Assembly: GCA_025965475.1 (NCBI GenBank)
Contig: JAOPWV010000199.1
Span: 1 to 36,443 of the forward strand
From: Frankiales bacterium
Lineage (GTDB): Bacteria; Actinomycetota; Actinomycetes; Mycobacteriales; SCTD01
Direction: 5' to 3'
DNA: 36,443 bases
How positions within the stretch are numbered: the first letter of the stretch is position 1; every line of letters starts with the position of its first letter. Shown here piece by piece: positions 18,172 through 29,576 of this stretch. The notes below the pieces were generated by a model. The model was not told the DNA's origin. It ran no database searches and saw only the letters and a program-made list of their open reading frames with translations. Made by a program: the position numbers and the translations under genes.

Positions 18172-19704
18172 TCAGCTCTCCCGGAGGCCGGCGACGATCT
18201 CGCGCTTGAGGATCTTGCCGGACGGGCCGAGCGGGAACGCGTCGGTGAAGAACACCCGGCGCGGGTACTTGTAGGCCGCGAGCCGCTCCTTGGCCCAGGC
18301 CGACAGCTCCGCTCCGGTGACGTCGCCGCCCTCGGGGTCCTTGATGACGACGGCGCAGACCTCCTCGCCGTACTGCGGATCGGGCAGGCCGATGACGGCG
18401 ACCTGGCCGACGGCCGGGTGCCGCAGCAGGATCTCCTCGACCTCGCGCGGGTAGATGTTGTAGCCGCCGCGGATGACCATGTCCTTCTTGCGGTCGACGA
18501 TCGAGACGTAGCCGTCCTCGTCCTTCGTACCGAGGTCCCCGGTCCGGAACCAGCCGTCCACGATGGCGGCGGCCGTCGCCTCGGGCTTGTTGAGGTAGCC
18601 CTTGAAGACGTTGTGGCCGCGCACGACGATCTCGCCCAGCTCGCCGGTGGGCAGGAAGTCGATGCGGTCGTCGAGCTCGGCCTTGGCGATCTCGACCTCG
18701 ACACCCCAGATGGCCTTGCCGACGGTGCCGGGCCTGGGCGGGAACCCGATCTGGTTGAACGTCGCGACCGGCGCGGTCTCGGTCAGCCCGTAGCCCTCGA
18801 GCACCGGCGTGCCGAACACCTCGGCGAACCGCTCCAGCACCGGCACGGGCAGCGCCGCGCCACCCGACAGGGCGGACTTGAGCGTCGGACGCAGCTCCGA
18901 GGTCTTGGCGGCCTCGAGCAGCCCGACATACATCGTCGGCACGCCCATGAAGATCGAGCACTTCTCCTTGACCAGCAGCTCGAGGGCCTGCGCGCCGTCG
19001 AACCGGGGCAGCAGGACGACGGCCGCGCCGACGAAGAAGGCGGTGTTCATGCAGCACGTCTGGCCGAACGTGTGGAACAGCGGCAGGCAACCGAGCACGA
19101 CGTCGTTCTCGTTGATGTCGAACGAGTAGGTCGCCGAGGCGACGACGTTCATGACGACGTTCAGGTGGGTGATCTCGGCGCCCTTGGGGGTGCCCGTCGT
19201 CCCGCTCGTGTAGAGGATGACCGCGGTGTCGCCTGCCTCGGCCGGCACCATGGCCTCGATCGGCGTGGCCGACAGGGCGAGGGTGTCGATCCGCTCGACG
19301 GTGGCGTCCGCGCCGTCCATGACGGCCAGCACGGGTACGCCGGCGAGCTCGGCGCCCTTCGCGCCCTCGCCGAGCAGTGGGGCCGCGCAGATCAGCGCCT
19401 TGGCTCCGGAGTCCTCCAGGACGTACTGGATCTCCTCGGCCTTGAGCAGGGCGTGCACCGGCACGGCGACGGCCCCGAGCGCGAGCGTCCCGTAGTAGGA
19501 CAGCGGGAAGTGCGGCGTGTTCGGGAGCAGCAGCGCGACGCGGTCCCCCGGCCCGATGCCCTTCTCCCGCAGCACCGCTGCGTACTGCAGGGAGTGCGCC
19601 CACAGCTGCGCGTAGGTCAGGCGCAGGTCGCCGAGGATGACGGCGGGCCGGTCGGCGTGCCGGACGGCGGACTCCGCCAGGATGCTGGCGATCGTCAGGG
19701 ACAT
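18172..19704 (-). CDS. Long-chain fatty-acid-CoA ligase (AMP-forming)
   Basis: Activates a carboxylic acid, probably a fatty acid, with ATP to an acyl-adenylate and then to acyl-CoA. The 510 residues contain the ANL-superfamily motifs in order: the P-loop YTSGTTGTPKGAEITH (about 166-181), the core GYGLTETAPV, the adenine-binding GWFRTGDLGTKDEDGYVSIVDRKKDMVIRGGYNIYP, and the C-terminal Lys in GPSGKILKREI. No acyl carrier or membrane domain is fused. It is downstream of the GNAT-TsaE gene by 43 bases on the same strand and may be cotranscribed with it or have its own promoter. The precise acyl substrate cannot be told. Confidence 0.92.
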   Translation of the reverse strand: MSLTIASILAESAVRHADRPAVILGDLRLTYAQLWAHSLQYAAVLREKGIGPGDRVALLLPNTPHFPLSYYGTLALGAVAVPVHALLKAEEIQYVLEDSGAKALICAAPLLGEGAKGAELAGVPVLAVMDGADATVERIDTLALSATPIEAMVPAEAGDTAVILYTSGTTGTPKGAEITHLNVVMNVVASATYSFDINENDVVLGCLPLFHTFGQTCCMNTAFFVGAAVVLLPRFDGAQALELLVKEKCSIFMGVPTMYVGLLEAAKTSELRPTLKSALSGGAALPVPVLERFAEVFGTPVLEGYGLTETAPVATFNQIGFPPRPGTVGKAIWGVEVEIAKAELDDRIDFLPTGELGEIVVRGHNVFKGYLNKPEATAAAIVDGWFRTGDLGTKDEDGYVSIVDRKKDMVIRGGYNIYPREVEEILLRHPAVGQVAVIGLPDPQYGEEVCAVVIKDPEGGDVTGAELSAWAKERLAAYKYPRRVFFTDAFPLGPSGKILKREIVAGLRES

Positions 19705-19747
19705 GGGCGGGGCTCCCGGAAGTAGAAGGTCGGCCGAGTCTGCCTTG

Positions 19748-20632
19748 TCAGGAGAAAACGGACCAGCGCAGGCCGTGCGGGAGCACGACGACCGTGCGCG
19801 CGTCGTCCGACGGCCGCTCGATCCGGATCTCCAGCCGGGCGTCGGCGAGCCCCTCGACGAGACCCTCGCCCCACTCGACGACGGTGACGCTGTCCTCGAG
19901 GGAGGCGTCGAGGTCGAGGTCGTCGAGTTCCAGCCGGCTGCTCCCCGAGTCGCGTAGCCGGTACGCGTCGACGTGCACCAGCGGCAGCGGCCCGCGATGG
20001 ACCCGCGCCAGCACGAAGGTCGGGCTCGTCACCGCACCGCGGACGCCCAGCCCGGCGCCGATCCCCTGTGTCAGGGCTGTCTTCCCGGCACCCAGCGGCC
20101 CGGACAGCAGCAGCAGGTCCCCCGGCCGGAGGTCGGCGGCCAGCCGCTCGCCGAGCGCGAAGGTCTCGTCGGACCCGTGCAGCACGACGGGCAGCGGCCG
20201 GACCAGCTCGGTGTAGAACGCACGCTCCCCGAGGGGCTGGTAGCCGACCCGCTCCCAGAACCGCCTGCTGCCGGTCAGCGCGTGCCGTACACCGATGTGG
20301 GTGCGCAGCGCCCCCTCCTCGGCGGCCCACGCGTGCGCCTCCTCCACGAGCCGGCGGCCGACGCCCCCGCGCCGGTACGTCGGGTCGACGGCGCACCTCC
20401 GGAGCACCCAGGCCGTCCCGTCCCGGCGTACCCGGCAGGTGGCCAGCAGCCGGCCGTCGTCGTCCCGCAGCAGCAGCCCCCCGTGCGTGGCGAAGTCGGC
20501 GGCCACGGTCTCGGCGGTCTCGGCGAGCGCGCCGGACGGCGGTGTCAGCTCGGCCTGCGTGGCGAACGCGAGCCGGGACAGCCCCTGCACCTCCTCGACC
20601 GGAGCGTCGCCCCGGATCCGCTCCACCTTCAT
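19748..20632 (-). CDS. tsaE: GNAT acetyltransferase fused to TsaE ATPase
   Basis: A 294-residue two-domain protein. Residues 1 to about 148 are a GNAT N-acetyltransferase with the acetyl-CoA motif CAVDPTYRRGGVGRRLVEEA (about 80-99) and the end RRFWERVGYQPLGERAFYTEL. Residues about 150-294 are TsaE, the ATPase that powers turnover of the TsaBD complex in t6A synthesis: Walker A GPLGAGKT (178-185), SPTFVLARVHRG, HVDAYRL and VVEWGEGL. Normal TsaE is about 150 residues, so both domains are complete and the joint is clean. The ATG at 20632 overlaps the stop of the uracil-DNA glycosylase gene as ATGA. Its partners TsaB and TsaD are some 3-5 kb further along the same strand. Confidence 0.93.
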   Translation of the reverse strand: MKVERIRGDAPVEEVQGLSRLAFATQAELTPPSGALAETAETVAADFATHGGLLLRDDDGRLLATCRVRRDGTAWVLRRCAVDPTYRRGGVGRRLVEEAHAWAAEEGALRTHIGVRHALTGSRRFWERVGYQPLGERAFYTELVRPLPVVLHGSDETFALGERLAADLRPGDLLLLSGPLGAGKTALTQGIGAGLGVRGAVTSPTFVLARVHRGPLPLVHVDAYRLRDSGSSRLELDDLDLDASLEDSVTVVEWGEGLVEGLADARLEIRIERPSDDARTVVVLPHGLRWSVFS

Positions 20633-21237
20633 GCGGCCAGCCTGAGGGCTTCGGCGAGGTCGGCGCGGAGCAGCCGTTCCGGCTCCCCACCGGGGCCCCA
20701 CCGCAGCGCGGCGCTCGGGTGGTAGGTCGGGAGCACCCGGCGGCCCTGCACCTCGTGCACCCGGCCGCGCGCCGCGGACAGCGTCGTCGGGCCGAGGAAC
20801 CAGCGGGTGGCCGACAGCCCGAGCGGTACGACGACGGCGGGATCGATGAGGTCGAGCTGCCGCTCCGTCCACCCGCGGCAGCGCCGCGACTCGACCGCGG
20901 TCGGCGGCCGATTCGCGGGCGGCCGGCACTTGACGGTATTGAGGATCGCGACGGCAGAGCGGTCGATCCCGACGTCCGCGAGCAGCCGGTCGAGCAGCTG
21001 CCCGCTGCGGCCGACGAACGGCTGCCCGGTCAGGTCCTCCTGCGCCCCGGGCGCCTCGCCCATGAGAAGCAGCCTGGCCCCGGCCGGCGTGGCGCCGACG
21101 ACGACGCAGTGCCGCGTCGCGACCAGCTCGGGGCACGCCGTGCACCCGGGCAGGACGGCCGCCAGCGCGGCGAGGTCGGGCAGGGACTCGGCCCGGTGGC
21201 GGATCTCGACGGCGACCGGATCCTGGGTGGCCCTCAC
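20629..21237 (-). CDS. Iron-sulfur uracil-DNA glycosylase, family 4-like
   Basis: Removes uracil from DNA to start base-excision repair. The 202 residues show the family 4 pattern: four cluster cysteines at Cys32, Cys35, Cys104 and Cys120 (CTACPEL; NTVKCRPPANRPP; RRCRGWTERQL), the active-site motif GEAPGAQEDLTGQPFVGRSGQLLDRLL, and the DNA-binding loop TYHPSAALR near the end. The GTG at 21237 overlaps the hydrolase stop by four bases, and its own stop overlaps tsaE. Inside a housekeeping operon, it has no evident functional link to its neighbours. Confidence 0.93.
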   Translation of the reverse strand: MRATQDPVAVEIRHRAESLPDLAALAAVLPGCTACPELVATRHCVVVGATPAGARLLLMGEAPGAQEDLTGQPFVGRSGQLLDRLLADVGIDRSAVAILNTVKCRPPANRPPTAVESRRCRGWTERQLDLIDPAVVVPLGLSATRWFLGPTTLSAARGRVHEVQGRRVLPTYHPSAALRWGPGGEPERLLRADLAEALRLAA

Positions 21238-22325
21238 GCCGAGCGCGCGCCGGGCCCGGCGGCCCTCGCTACTCGGCGGAGCAGCGCCCGCAGATGCAGC
21301 GTGACCAGCGGCGCCCGCTCGAGCTGCACCATGTGGCCGGCGCCCTCGACGACGACGAGCTGCGCCGAGGGGACCGCCTCGGCGATGACCTTGCTGTGGT
21401 CGGGCGGGGTGAGCTTGTCCTTGCTGCCGACGAGGACGACGGTCTCGACGCGGTCCAGCACCTGCAGGGCGTCGAGCTTGTCGTGGTCGACGAAGGTGCC
21501 GTAGAACTCCGCGATCACGTCAACCGGGGTGTTCGCCGTCATCTTCTCGACGAACTCGACCAGCGCCGGGCTGACGTCCCGGGAGCCGAAGGCGTACGAG
21601 CGCGCGAGCAGGAACGCCAGGTCGGTGCCGAGCCGGCGGCTGCGCTCGAAGATCTTGGGCTGGCGCCGCATCCCGCGGGTGAGGAACGGCAGCACCCGGC
21701 TGGTGACCGGGGTGATCGCCACCGGGAGGCCGAAGGTCGCCTGGGCCAGCTTGCCGGTGCTCGTCGCGAGCAGCGCCACCCCGACGACACGCGGGCCGAA
21801 CAGCTCGGGGTGCTCGTGCGCCAGCGCCATGACCGTCATCCCGCCCATCGAGTGGCCGACGAGGACGACCGGGCCGCGCGGGGCGCACGCCTCCAGCACG
21901 GCGTACAGGTCCCGGCCGAGCTGCTCGATCGTCGAGTGCTCGGCGCTGCTGCGGCCGCTCTTGCCGTGCGAGCGCTGGTCGTAGAACACCAGCCGGCCCG
22001 GGTAGTCGGCGGCGAACGCCTGCCGCTGGTAGTGCCAGACCGCGAGCTCGTTGGTGTAGCCGTGCACGAACACGACGGTCGGCGCCCGGACGTCGCCCTC
22101 GGGGCCCATCTCCTCGACGTGCAGCAGCACGCCGTCGTCGGCCGCCACCGCACGGGACCGGTCGGCGGGCAACTGGAAGAACGGCTCGCGCGCCTCGGGG
22201 TCCGGCCGCAGGCGGGCGCGGCCGACGGCGTACCGCTCGACCGCCAGACCGACGGCGGCGCCGACGGTCAGGACCCCCGCGACCGCGCCGATGGCACCGG
22301 CCGTCTGCCGGGTGGGGCCGATCAC
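21234..22325 (-). CDS. Membrane-anchored alpha/beta hydrolase
   Basis: A 363-residue hydrolase. Residues about 8-33 form one hydrophobic segment (AGAIGAVAGVLTVGAAVGLAVE), an N-terminal anchor or uncleaved signal. The catalytic domain has the oxyanion region VFVHGYTNELAVWHYQ, YDQRSHGKSG, the nucleophile elbow GHSMGG with Ser159, the acid in VGSKDKLTPPDH and the His in EGAGHMVQLERAP. The substrate is unknown: a lipase, esterase or peptidase is possible. The GTG at 22325 overlaps the alr stop by four bases. A hydrolase between alr and tsaE is, as I recall, also seen in Streptomyces. Confidence 0.9.
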   Translation of the reverse strand: MIGPTRQTAGAIGAVAGVLTVGAAVGLAVERYAVGRARLRPDPEAREPFFQLPADRSRAVAADDGVLLHVEEMGPEGDVRAPTVVFVHGYTNELAVWHYQRQAFAADYPGRLVFYDQRSHGKSGRSSAEHSTIEQLGRDLYAVLEACAPRGPVVLVGHSMGGMTVMALAHEHPELFGPRVVGVALLATSTGKLAQATFGLPVAITPVTSRVLPFLTRGMRRQPKIFERSRRLGTDLAFLLARSYAFGSRDVSPALVEFVEKMTANTPVDVIAEFYGTFVDHDKLDALQVLDRVETVVLVGSKDKLTPPDHSKVIAEAVPSAQLVVVEGAGHMVQLERAPLVTLHLRALLRRVARAAGPGARSA

Positions 22326-23455
22326 GCCGTGGCCCCCGCATAGGTCCGCGGCACCCGGGAGCCGAGGCGGGTCACGATCTCGTAGTTGATCGTGCCCAGC
22401 AGGTCGGCCCAGTCCTGCGCGCTCGGCTCGCCGTTGTCGCCGGGACCGAACAGCAGGACCTCGTCGCCGGTGCGCACGTCGTCGTCCCCCACGTCGAGCA
22501 CGAACTGGTCCATGCAGACGGTGCCGGCGATGGTCCGCCGGGCGCCGCCCAGCTGCACCTGACCGGTGCTCGTCGCGTTGCGCGGGATGCCGTCCGCGTA
22601 GCCGAGCGGCACGAGCGCCAGCGACGTCTCGCGGCCGGTGACGTAGCGGTGGAAGTAGCTCACCCCTGAGCCGGCGGGCACGCGCTTGGTGTGCGCCACC
22701 GTCGAGGCCAGCGTCATCGCGGGCCGCAGCCCCAGCTCGTCCGGGGTGCCGATCTCGGGCGCGGGCGACAGGCCGTAGATCGCGAGGCCCGGCCGGACCA
22801 GGTCGAAGTGGGTACCTGGCGCGGTCAGCGTGGCGGCCGAGTTGGCGATGTGGCGCACCTCGGGGTGCAGGCCGGCCCGCTGGACGACCTCGAGCGCCTC
22901 GCGGAAGACGGCGGTCTGCCGGCTGTTGACCGGGTGATCCGCCCCGCCGTCGGCGAAGGCGTAGTGGCTCCAGACGCCGGTCACCGTCACGCTGCCGTCG
23001 GCCTCCGCCCCGGCCGCCGCCTCGCACAGGTCCGGCCAGTCCGCGGGCCCCGCCCCGCCACGGGAGAGACCGGTGTCGGCCTTGAGCTGCACGCGGGCCG
23101 TGACGCCGGCGGCCCGGGCCGCAGACTGGGCGGCGGCGAGCTCGGCGAGGGAGTAGACGCCGAGGTCGACGCCCGCTGCGACGGCGGGGGTCAGGTCCTC
23201 ACCCGGTGCGGTGAGCCAGGCCAGCATCGGGACCTCGATCCCGGCTGCCCGGACGGCGAGCGCCTCCTCGAGGAACGCCACCCCCAGCCAGGCGGCACCG
23301 CCCTGGACGGCGGCCCGGGCGCTGGGGACCAGGCCGTGGCCGTACCCGTCCGCCTTGACGACGGCCATCACCGCTGCCCCGCCGGTCGCCCGCGCGGCCA
23401 GCGTGCGCACGTTGTCGCGGATGGCGCCGAGGTCGACGCGCGCCTCGCTCCTCAT
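22322..23455 (-). CDS. alr: Alanine racemase
   Basis: Interconverts L- and D-alanine with pyridoxal phosphate, supplying D-Ala for peptidoglycan. The 377 residues contain the PLP-lysine motif AVVKADGYGHG with Lys34, LKADTGLSRGG, the HIANSAAT stretch, the PLP-phosphate region VRPGLAIYG, SYFHRYVTGRETSLALVPLGYADGIPR and the CMDQFVLDVG loop near the active-site tyrosine region. The ATG at 23455 overlaps the stop of the NAD(P)HX repair gene as ATGA. Confidence 0.97.
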   Translation of the reverse strand: MRSEARVDLGAIRDNVRTLAARATGGAAVMAVVKADGYGHGLVPSARAAVQGGAAWLGVAFLEEALAVRAAGIEVPMLAWLTAPGEDLTPAVAAGVDLGVYSLAELAAAQSAARAAGVTARVQLKADTGLSRGGAGPADWPDLCEAAAGAEADGSVTVTGVWSHYAFADGGADHPVNSRQTAVFREALEVVQRAGLHPEVRHIANSAATLTAPGTHFDLVRPGLAIYGLSPAPEIGTPDELGLRPAMTLASTVAHTKRVPAGSGVSYFHRYVTGRETSLALVPLGYADGIPRNATSTGQVQLGGARRTIAGTVCMDQFVLDVGDDDVRTGDEVLLFGPGDNGEPSAQDWADLLGTINYEIVTRLGSRVPRTYAGATA

Positions 23456-24894
23456 GGGACCAGTGTCCCAGCCCGCACGGCGCGGACCGCGTCCGGCCAC
23501 GCCTCGAGGACGCGGTACGCCGAGGTCGCGGCGCCGGCGGCCGACAGCCGGCCGGCCAGTCCGTGCAGGTGGGCGCCGACAGCACCGGCCTCCCGCGGCG
23601 CCAGTCCCTGCGCCAGCAACGACCCGCAGCCGCCGGACAGCACGTCCCCGGTACCGGCGGTGGCCAGGACCGGCGAGCCCGTGTCGTTGACGAAGGCCGG
23701 TCCGTCCGCGCCGGCCACGATGGTGGCGTCGCCCTTGAGCAGGACCGTCACGCCGAGGTCGTCGGCCAGCGCGCGGACCGCGCCGATCCGGTCGTCCCCG
23801 ATCGGCCGCCCGAACCGCTCGAACTCCCGGTCGTGCGGCGTCAGCAGCGTCGGTGCGCGCCGCCCGCGCAGCCAGTCCGGGTGCTCCGCACAGACGGTGA
23901 GGGCATCCGCGTCGACGAGCACCGGGACGTCCTGACCGAGCACCGCCTCGATCACCGTCGCCGCGTCCCGGTCCGTGCCGAGCCCGGGACCGACCACCCA
24001 GGCCTGCACCCGGCCGACGCCGACCACGGCCGCACCGTCGCCGGGAGCGACCGTCGTGACCACCGCCTCCGGCCAGCGGGCCCGGACCTGTTGGGCGGCG
24101 TTCTCCACGCCGGCGAACCGCACCATGCCGGCGCCCGCGCGCACGGCCGCGCCGGCCGCGAGGACCGCCGCGCCGGTGTACTGCCCGGAGCCGGCCGCGA
24201 TCCCGACGACCCCGGTCGTGTACTTGTCGCCGCCCGGCTGGGGGGCCGGCAGCACCGCAGCCACGTCGTACCCGTCGAACAGCTGCACCGGCGGCGGCGG
24301 GAGGTACGGCCCGAGCCCGATGTCGACCAGCTCGACCGTCCCGCTGTGCCACTTGCCGGCCCCGGCGTACAGCCCCGGCTTACCCGTCCCGAAGGTCACC
24401 GTCAGGGCGGCCCGCACGGCCGGGCCGGTGACCTCGCCGGTGTCGGCATCGACCCCGCTCGGCACGTCCACCGCCACCACGTGCCCGCCCTCGACCGCCA
24501 GCGAGGCCGCGGGGCCGCGCAACGGCCCGCGGCCGCCGATGCCGACGAGGCCGTCGACGATCAGGTTGGCGCTGTCGATGTCGGCGGCATCCCCGACCCG
24601 GCCGCCCGCCGCCCGGAACGCGGCCAGCGCATCGGCGACCGGCTCACCGGCCAGGACGGCCGTCACCGCGGCGCCCCGCCGGGCCAGCCGCGCACCGGCC
24701 CACAACGCGTCGGCGCCGTTGTTGCCCGAGCCGACCAGCAGCACGACGTGCGCGCCGTACACGACCGGGAGCCACCGGGCGCACGCGACGGCCAGCCCTG
24801 CCGCGGCGCGCTGCATGAGCGCGCCCTCGGGCAGCTCCGCCATCAGGGCAGCCTCGGCGGCCCGGATCTGCACGACGACGTGGGCGGATCTCAC
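23452..24894 (-). CDS. nnr: Bifunctional NAD(P)H-hydrate epimerase / dehydratase
   Basis: Repairs hydrated NADH and NADPH. The 480 residues comprise an N-terminal epimerase (NnrE, about 1-215) with [20 protein letters not shown] and [14 protein letters not shown], and a C-terminal ADP-dependent dehydratase (NnrD, about 225-480) with [41 protein letters not shown] and the ribokinase-like [28 protein letters not shown]. The two activities are fused, as in E. coli. The GTG start at 24894 overlaps the acpS stop as GTGA, and the stop overlaps alr. A position between acpS and alr is common in actinobacteria. Confidence 0.96.
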   Translation of the reverse strand: MRSAHVVVQIRAAEAALMAELPEGALMQRAAAGLAVACARWLPVVYGAHVVLLVGSGNNGADALWAGARLARRGAAVTAVLAGEPVADALAAFRAAGGRVGDAADIDSANLIVDGLVGIGGRGPLRGPAASLAVEGGHVVAVDVPSGVDADTGEVTGPAVRAALTVTFGTGKPGLYAGAGKWHSGTVELVDIGLGPYLPPPPVQLFDGYDVAAVLPAPQPGGDKYTTGVVGIAAGSGQYTGAAVLAAGAAVRAGAGMVRFAGVENAAQQVRARWPEAVVTTVAPGDGAAVVGVGRVQAWVVGPGLGTDRDAATVIEAVLGQDVPVLVDADALTVCAEHPDWLRGRRAPTLLTPHDREFERFGRPIGDDRIGAVRALADDLGVTVLLKGDATIVAGADGPAFVNDTGSPVLATAGTGDVLSGGCGSLLAQGLAPREAGAVGAHLHGLAGRLSAAGAATSAYRVLEAWPDAVRAVRAGTLVP

Positions 24895-25241
24895 GACTCG
24901 GCCACAACCACGGCCGTGGCCACGCCACCGTCGTGCGACAGCGACAGGTGCCAGGTCTTGATGCCCTGCGCGTCGGCCTCCTCGGCGACGCCGCCGGTCA
25001 GCCGCAGGACCGGCCGGCCGCTCTCGAGCTGCACCACCTCGGCGTCCGTCCAGTGCAGGCCGCCGGGTGCGCCGAGTGCCTTGGCGACCGCCTCCTTGGC
25101 GGCGAACCGGGCGGCCAGGGACTCGACCGGCCGGCCCTGCTCGGCCTCCGTGAACAACCGGCGGGCCAGCCCCGGGGTGCGCTCGAGGGCGCGGGCGAGC
25201 CGGGCCACCTCGACAACGTCGATGCCCACGCCCACGATCAC
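24891..25241 (-). CDS. acpS: Holo-[acyl-carrier-protein] synthase
   Basis: Transfers 4'-phosphopantetheine from CoA to acyl carrier protein. The 116 residues match AcpS length; motifs are [17 protein letters not shown] with the Mg-binding Asp at residue 8 and the [12 protein letters not shown] helix with the conserved Glu-Lys pair; [17 protein letters not shown] closes the fold. It follows glmS after 11 bases and overlaps nnr by four bases, so the operon glmS-acpS-nnr-alr is compact. Confidence 0.96.
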   Translation of the reverse strand: MIVGVGIDVVEVARLARALERTPGLARRLFTEAEQGRPVESLAARFAAKEAVAKALGAPGGLHWTDAEVVQLESGRPVLRLTGGVAEEADAQGIKTWHLSLSHDGGVATAVVVAES

Positions 25242-25252
25242 ACCGGCCAGCC

Positions 25253-27082
<1,830 letters not shown>

Positions 27083-27107
27083 GGCACCGAGGGTAGCCGC
27101 AGGTCGG

Positions 27108-29546
27108 CTAGCCGAGGCCCCGCAGCGCGACCGCCCTGCGCAGGTCGTCCTGCCGCTCCAGGACGACCCGGCGCAGCCCCGGTGGGAGCGTGTCGTCGGC
27201 GAGGAACGCGTCGGTCCGGTCCAGCACCCCCTGCTCGACCAGCGCGGCCGGGTAGAGCGCCCGCGCGATCCCGACAGCCACCTCCGGCGACCGGCTGTCC
27301 CAGACCCCACGGATCCCGGTGAAGTAGCGCTCGGCCCAGGGCCGGCACAGCTCGGCCTGGTCGTACTGCCAGAACCCCTCGGCCAAGGCGCTGGTCTGGT
27401 GGTTGGACAGCGAGCCGTCGGTCGTCACGGCCGCCCAGGCCCGCTCCTTGGCCGCCTGCTCCGGCCGCGCCGCCCGGGCGTGGAGCACGTGCCGCTCGCC
27501 GGCCGCGGTGTTGTCGCGGGCCAGCTCGGCGTCGAGGTCCGCCTCGGTCAGGGCGCCGAGCGCGGCCAGCCGGCGTACCACGTGCCAGCGCAGCTCGGTG
27601 TCGACGGCCAGCCCCTTCGGCACGTCGGCGCCGTCGCGCAGTGCTGACAGCGCGGTGACGTCCCCCGTCGTGGTCACCCAGGCTTTGGTCCACGTCAGCT
27701 GCAGGTCGCTGGCGGGCGGCGCCTGCCGCAGGCCGGCCCGCAGCCCGTCGGCGAGCCGGGTCTGCAGGGCCGGGTCGGCCGACCAGACCCGGGCCGCGGT
27801 GCCCGCCTGACCGAGCAGCGTGGCCACGACCTCCGGGTCCGTCTCACCGGGCGCCCCGGCCAGGACGGCGGCGACGAGGGTGTGTGGCGGCAGTTCCGCG
27901 TCCCGGGTCGCGTCCCACAGCGACGCCCAGGCCAGCGCCCGCGACAACGGATCGGGCAGCTCGCGCAGGTGCGCCACCACGGTCGCGAGGGACCGCGGGT
28001 CGAAGCGGGTCTTGGCGAAGGTCAGGTCGCCCTCGTTGAGCAGCACGAGGTCGGCCGGCTCGCCGAGTTCAGGCACCGGCGTGGTGCGGCCGCTGACCGC
28101 GACGTCGAGCCGGTCGCGCGCGACCAGACCGTCCGCGGTGCGGTCGTAGCGGCCGACGCCGATCCGGTGGTCCCGCGGCACCGGGTGCGCCGCCGGCACC
28201 TCCTGGCGGACCGCCGCGCCGTCGAGGCGCAGGGTGCTGACGCCGGGGGTCCGCAGCCAGGCGTCCGCCCAGGCGGTCAGGTCCTTGCCACTGGCCTCCT
28301 CGAGGGCGCCCAGGAAGTCCGTCAGCGACGTGTTCGCGTAGGCGTGGCGGGTCAGGTAGCGGCGTACGCCCTCGAAGAAGGTCTCCTCGCCGACCCAGGC
28401 CATCAGCTGCCGCAGCACCGAGGCGCCCTTGGCGTAGCTGATGCCGTCGAAGTTCAGCAGCGCGCTGCGGTTGTCGGTGACCTCGCCGGAGACCGGGTGC
28501 GTCGTCGGCAGCTGGTCGGCCCGGTAGCCCCAGGCCTTGCGCTGGGTGCAGAACGCCGTCCAGCCGCCGGCGAACCGGGTGGCGACGTCGGTCGTGTGGA
28601 AGCCCATCAGCTCGGCGAACGACTCGTTGAGCCACAGGTCGTCCCACCACCGCATCGTCACGAGGTCGCCGAACCACATGTGCGCCATCTCGTGCGCGAT
28701 CACCATCGCGCGGGTCCGCCGCTCCGCCTCGGTGACCCGGGACCGGAACAGCAGGTCCTCGGAGAAGGTCACCGCCCCGGCGTTCTCCATCGCGCCGTGG
28801 TTGAACTCCGGCACCCACAGCTGGTCGTAGCCGTCCCCGAACGGATAGCGGATGCCGAAGGTCCGGTGGTAGCTGTCGAAGCACTGCGCGGTGATCTCGA
28901 AAAGCTCGTCGGCCTCCAGGTACGGCGCGAGGGACTGCCGGCACCACACGCCCATCTCGATGCCGTCGTGCACCCGCTGCTCGCCGTGCCAGCGGCCACC
29001 GGCCACGGTGAACAGGTACGTCGACATCGGCCGGGTCTCCGCGAACGTCCACCGGTCGCCCTCGCGCGTGCCGCGCTCGTTGCCGATCACCGTCCACTCG
29101 TCCGGCGCGGTCACCTGCAGTCGGAACACCGACTTGAGGTCGGGCTGGTCGAAGCAGGCGAAGATCCGCTGCGCGTCGTCGAGGAAGCTCTGCGCCCACA
29201 CGTAGACGAGCCCGTCCACCGGGTCGGTGAACCGGTGCAGCCCCTCCCCGGTGCGGCTGTAGGCGCAGCGGGCCGTCACCCGCAACTCGTTGTCCGCCTG
29301 CAGATCGGTCAGCGCGATCCGGTTGCCCTCCGCGGGCCCGACCGGCCGGCCGTTGAGCTCGGCCGACAGCAGGGTGCCGTCGAGCTCGGCGAACGTCGAC
29401 GCGCCGGATTCCCGGCAGGAGAACCGGACCACGACGGTCGACCCGAACCCGGCCTCGTCCCCGGTCAGGTCCAGGTCGACCTCGTACGACGTCACGTCGA
29501 GCAGCCGGGCCCGGGTCAGGGCCTCGTCACGGAGCAGGTTCCTCAC
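27108..29546 (-). CDS. pepN: Aminopeptidase N, M1 metallopeptidase family
   Basis: Removes N-terminal residues from peptides in the cytosol. The 812 residues show the M1 order: N-terminal beta domain, the substrate-binding GAMEN motif (251-255), the zinc motif HEMAH with the third ligand Glu308 (WLNESFAE), followed by FDGISYAKGASVLRQLMAWVG and an ERAP1-like helical C-terminal domain with LRWHVVRRLAALG and several helical-repeat segments. No signal peptide. The GTG at 29546 is used. It lies between glmM and glmS on the same strand with about 25-30 bases on either side; in M. tuberculosis the aminopeptidase gene is elsewhere (from memory), so it is an insertion in this cluster. Confidence 0.96.
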   Translation of the reverse strand: MRNLLRDEALTRARLLDVTSYEVDLDLTGDEAGFGSTVVVRFSCRESGASTFAELDGTLLSAELNGRPVGPAEGNRIALTDLQADNELRVTARCAYSRTGEGLHRFTDPVDGLVYVWAQSFLDDAQRIFACFDQPDLKSVFRLQVTAPDEWTVIGNERGTREGDRWTFAETRPMSTYLFTVAGGRWHGEQRVHDGIEMGVWCRQSLAPYLEADELFEITAQCFDSYHRTFGIRYPFGDGYDQLWVPEFNHGAMENAGAVTFSEDLLFRSRVTEAERRTRAMVIAHEMAHMWFGDLVTMRWWDDLWLNESFAELMGFHTTDVATRFAGGWTAFCTQRKAWGYRADQLPTTHPVSGEVTDNRSALLNFDGISYAKGASVLRQLMAWVGEETFFEGVRRYLTRHAYANTSLTDFLGALEEASGKDLTAWADAWLRTPGVSTLRLDGAAVRQEVPAAHPVPRDHRIGVGRYDRTADGLVARDRLDVAVSGRTTPVPELGEPADLVLLNEGDLTFAKTRFDPRSLATVVAHLRELPDPLSRALAWASLWDATRDAELPPHTLVAAVLAGAPGETDPEVVATLLGQAGTAARVWSADPALQTRLADGLRAGLRQAPPASDLQLTWTKAWVTTTGDVTALSALRDGADVPKGLAVDTELRWHVVRRLAALGALTEADLDAELARDNTAAGERHVLHARAARPEQAAKERAWAAVTTDGSLSNHQTSALAEGFWQYDQAELCRPWAERYFTGIRGVWDSRSPEVAVGIARALYPAALVEQGVLDRTDAFLADDTLPPGLRRVVLERQDDLRRAVALRGLG

Positions 29547-29576
29547 CAGCCCGACCCTACGGTTGCCGCAGGCCCG

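Noticed and set aside
27083-27107. glmS ribozyme or leader upstream of glmS
   Set aside because: The gap to pepN is only 25 bases, too short for the ribozyme, which is also known mainly from Firmicutes.
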